Assembly: GCA_903959115.1 (NCBI GenBank)
Contig: CAJBVU010000040.1
Span: 1-7,522 of the forward strand
Length of the DNA stretch: 7,522 nucleotides
Origin: an uncultured Bacteroidota bacterium
GTDB lineage: Bacteria > Bacteroidota > Bacteroidia > NS11-12g > UBA955
Direction of reading: 5' to 3'
The position numbers and the translations under genes are program-made. Positions 5,660 through 7,522 of this stretch are shown one piece after another. Every line of letters starts with the position of its first letter. Positions within the stretch are counted from its first letter, which is position 1. The notes below the pieces were generated by a model. It was not told the origin of the DNA. It did no database searches and worked only from the letters and a program-made list of their open reading frames with translations.

Positions 5660-6358
5660 CTCCCCACCCACATAATAAACCACCTTTTTACTCGTGTCCA
5701 TTTTTAAGCAAACATCAAGGTCCGATTCCGCATGCATGCTCTGAAAACGTTGAACATGATTCGCATCAGACAGAAAACCAGCGACATCCGTTTTGGCTTT
5801 ATTCCACAAGTGAATCGCAGCCCTAGTAGCATCGTCCGCCACCTTAGCGCCCATTTGCGACAAACTCGCCGCCATCGCACCGGCTAACAACGTGTCTTCT
5901 AAATTAAAAAGGCCCTTCCAGCCAGAACAAAGCAAGTAAATATCACCCTCTTCATTCATCAACGCATCACAAGTAACAGCGCAATTTAAAAAGGCCCCAA
6001 CGTAAACACTTTGGGCCATTTGACATAAACTTAAGGCATGAGTACCATTGGTAGTTGTCATAACAACCGACTTGCCACTCACCTTGTCTATCGTAAATTC
6101 TTGGGGCGAGTTACCAAAATCAAAACCCTCTACCTTAAAGCCATTTCTCTCGCCAGCCATCAAACAACCTTTTTCGCCCCACGCCCTTGCCTCATCAAGA
6201 CTTGCAACCGGAATCACCCGCTTGGCACCGTTCTCCAACATAACAACCATGCTTGTTGTAGCCCGAAGGACATCAATCACAACTACCTGCTTTTGCACTA
6301 TCACATCGGCATACAACGAAAACAATTCAGGGGTTAAAATCGTATAAATGTTCTTCAT
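5639..6358 (-). CDS. comB: 2-phosphosulfolactate phosphatase family protein (ComB)
   Basis: ComB hydrolyses (R)-2-phospho-3-sulfolactate to 3-sulfolactate; it was defined in methanogen coenzyme M synthesis but is widespread in bacteria that lack coenzyme M. The protein has 239 residues, a normal length. Family motifs are VVVIDVLRATTSMV (25-38), AGERNG (68-73), DFGNSP (80-85), TTTNGTHAL (101-109), LLCSGWKG (142-149) and LEDTLLAG (153-160), rich in the acidic residues expected for Mg2+ binding. The ATG at 6358 overlaps the pth stop in ATGA, so translation is probably coupled to pth. A frame open back to 6469 would add 37 residues overlapping pth that do not resemble the family. The physiological role in this bacterium is unknown; the substrate could differ from that of methanogens. 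Confidence 0.88.
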   Translation of the reverse strand: MKNIYTILTPELFSLYADVIVQKQVVVIDVLRATTSMVVMLENGAKRVIPVASLDEARAWGEKGCLMAGERNGFKVEGFDFGNSPQEFTIDKVSGKSVVMTTTNGTHALSLCQMAQSVYVGAFLNCAVTCDALMNEEGDIYLLCSGWKGLFNLEDTLLAGAMAASLSQMGAKVADDATRAAIHLWNKAKTDVAGFLSDANHVQRFQSMHAESDLDVCLKMDTSKKVVYYVGGELVTERP

Positions 6359-6915
6359 GTGTTTGTGTAATTCATCGCAAAACCCGCCCCCAACGTACAG
6401 TACTGAAGAATACCCTCCACAGCCCGCGGAATTGTTAAACCCAATGCCGCCATTTCTTCTTCCTTCCAAGTGCCCAAAACAAAGTTCACCTGTTCGCCTG
6501 TTCTAAAATCACTGCCGATTCCAAATCGAAGCCTTGAATAATTTTGCGTGTTTAAACTCGCTTGCACGCTCTTGAGCCCATTGTGCCCGCCATCACTCCC
6601 CTTTGTTTTGAGCCTCAATTTCGCCAATGGCAACGCCAAATCATCGGTAACAACCAAGACATTTTCCAATTTGATCTTCTCTGCCTGCATCCAGTATGAA
6701 ACCGCCTTGCCGCTTAAATTCATATACGTATTGGGTTTCAACAAAATCAACTTTCTCCCTTTGTGCGATACCTCGCAAATCCAACCGTGCTTTACCACGG
6801 TCCAACTTCCATCAAACTTTTTGGCCAATTGGTCTACCACGTCAAACCCAATGTTATGTCGCGTTTTTTCATACTCTTCACCAATATTTCCCAACCCTAT
6901 GATTAAATATTTCAT
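6355..6915 (-). CDS. pth: Peptidyl-tRNA hydrolase
   Basis: Pth cleaves the ester bond of peptidyl-tRNA released from stalled ribosomes and is essential in most bacteria. The 186-residue protein is of normal length. The active-site residues are in place: Asn10 in GLGNIG, catalytic His20 in KTRHNIG, Asn66 in KPNTYMNLSG, Asp91 in VTDDLALP (equivalent to Asp93 of E. coli) and Asn112 in GSDGGHNGLKS. RLRFGIG (128-134) is also conserved. The gene starts 13 bp after the permease stop with a purine-rich AGAGAGAAA before the ATG, one of the few Shine-Dalgarno-like stretches here. Its TGA overlaps the ATG of comB. Confidence 0.96.
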   Translation of the reverse strand: MKYLIIGLGNIGEEYEKTRHNIGFDVVDQLAKKFDGSWTVVKHGWICEVSHKGRKLILLKPNTYMNLSGKAVSYWMQAEKIKLENVLVVTDDLALPLAKLRLKTKGSDGGHNGLKSVQASLNTQNYSRLRFGIGSDFRTGEQVNFVLGTWKEEEMAALGLTIPRAVEGILQYCTLGAGFAMNYTNT

Positions 6916-6928
6916 GGTTTCTCTCTAA

Positions 6929-7522
6929 CTATTTTTGGGCGATGACCCTGGTTTGATTGCTTAAGACTGTTGCCCGTCGTGCTGGAATAATTGCACTACA
7001 AGCACCAAGCGCGATATTTAGAATCAAAATTAATATTATATCCCCGGAACGCAATTCAACCGGGTACGACATATTAAAAGTTCCCTGCGTTTGAATAATC
7101 CCTGTTTTTTGCTGAATAACAACCAACAAAACGCCCAATCCAATTCCTATCAAACTGCCACAAATACTAACCCAAACCCCCTCCCAAAACACAATCCATC
7201 CCACCATCGATTCTTGCATTCCCAAATTTCTAAACAAAATAAAATCACTCCGCTTATCCAACACCATCAAAGTCAGAGCACCTACCAAATTGAAGGAAAT
7301 TAACATCAAAACAAACGTCAGAATCGCAAACGAAATCCACTTTTCTGTATTAAACATTTTATACATTATAGGGTGCTGCTGCTGCTGATTGAAAACCGCA
7401 AGCTTGCTACCAAACAGCCCCTGAAGTTGCTTCTGTAAATCCAACATTTTACCCGTTCGCCCCCTAAATGCTGCCTCAACCCTAACCTCTAATGCTGTAG
7501 CCTCTTTCTTGGGGTCCAAGTC
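6929..7522 (-). CDS. ABC transporter permease, LolC/LolE-FtsX type (partial, N-terminus beyond the right edge)
   Basis: Only the C-terminal 197 residues are visible; the frame is open to the window edge, so the start lies to the right. The visible part begins with the end of a periplasmic domain, followed by HPIMYKMFNTEKWISF, very like the segment before the second membrane helix of LolE. Membrane segments run at about 62-85, 106-137 and 160-178 of the visible part. The FtsX-domain hallmark KRSDFILFRNLGM, and IIPARRA near the end, mark the MacB/LolCE permease family. In proteobacteria LolCDE moves lipoproteins from the inner to the outer membrane; the same role is plausible here but the substrate is not shown by the sequence. 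The gene is probably co-transcribed with pth. Confidence 0.85.
   Translation of the reverse strand, partial: DLDPKKEATALEVRVEAAFRGRTGKMLDLQKQLQGLFGSKLAVFNQQQQHPIMYKMFNTEKWISFAILTFVLMLISFNLVGALTLMVLDKRSDFILFRNLGMQESMVGWIVFWEGVWVSICGSLIGIGLGVLLVVIQQKTGIIQTQGTFNMSYPVELRSGDIILILILNIALGACSAIIPARRATVLSNQTRVIAQK

Noticed and set aside
6359..6469. N-terminal extension of the ComB protein by 37 residues
   Set aside because: It lies wholly inside pth in another frame and is unlike the family; the ATG at 6358 in an ATGA overlap gives the standard N-terminus.
7374..7389. Short CTG (CAG) trinucleotide run in the permease gene
   Set aside because: It encodes four Gln just before the HPIMYKMF segment, a region also Gln-rich in relatives, and four repeats are too few to suggest phase variation.
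1..7522. Mobile elements, CRISPR arrays, tRNA or rRNA genes, toxin-antitoxin or defence genes
   Set aside because: All coding space is filled by recognisable housekeeping or metabolic genes, gaps are at most 92 bp, and I see no repeats with regular spacers, transposase motifs or tRNA-like folds.

Overview
The window reads as an ordinary chromosomal segment of a moderately AT-rich member of the Bacteroidota. Four things point there: the long (about 327-residue) NusB with its extended N-terminal half; the DUF1573 lipoprotein, yajC and coaE cluster; start regions with A-rich leaders instead of clear Shine-Dalgarno sites; and TAnnTTTG boxes, the -7 element of Bacteroidota sigma factor, in front of the apparent transcription units. 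The exact order or genus cannot be told from this window.

Layout, left to right. Bases 1-34 are a perfect 34-bp palindrome just beyond the 3' end of an acyl-CoA dehydrogenase gene (minus strand). Next come, also on minus, an IscX-like protein and an Isc-type [2Fe-2S] ferredoxin, read in the order ferredoxin, iscX, dehydrogenase. A 92-bp divergent promoter region (1809-1900) separates them from nusB on plus. nusB ends tail to tail, 44 bp away, against a long run of minus-strand genes. Read in their own direction these are: a LolC/LolE-type ABC permease cut by the right edge, peptidyl-tRNA hydrolase (pth), a ComB-family 2-phosphosulfolactate phosphatase homologue, a stand-alone B12-binding mutase subunit, an enoyl-CoA hydratase, a DUF1573 lipoprotein, YajC and dephospho-CoA kinase (coaE).

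How the genes group. The permease, pth and comB are packed tightly (13-bp gap, then a 4-base ATGA overlap). The B12-binding subunit and the hydratase form a second unit with its own good promoter; together with the dehydrogenase they suggest acyl-CoA, branched-chain amino acid or propionate metabolism. DUF1573-yajC-coaE is a housekeeping cluster. The ferredoxin and iscX resemble the tail of an Isc iron-sulfur assembly operon.

I found no phage, transposon, CRISPR array, RNA gene, toxin-antitoxin pair or defence island, and no gene-free stretch over 92 bp. No new multi-gene system is evident. The observations most worth checking are the exact palindrome, the consistent placement of -7 boxes 3-20 bases before start codons (predicting ultra-short or absent leaders), the stand-alone mutase subunit, the ComB homologue, the inverted nusB and the TTG start of coaE.
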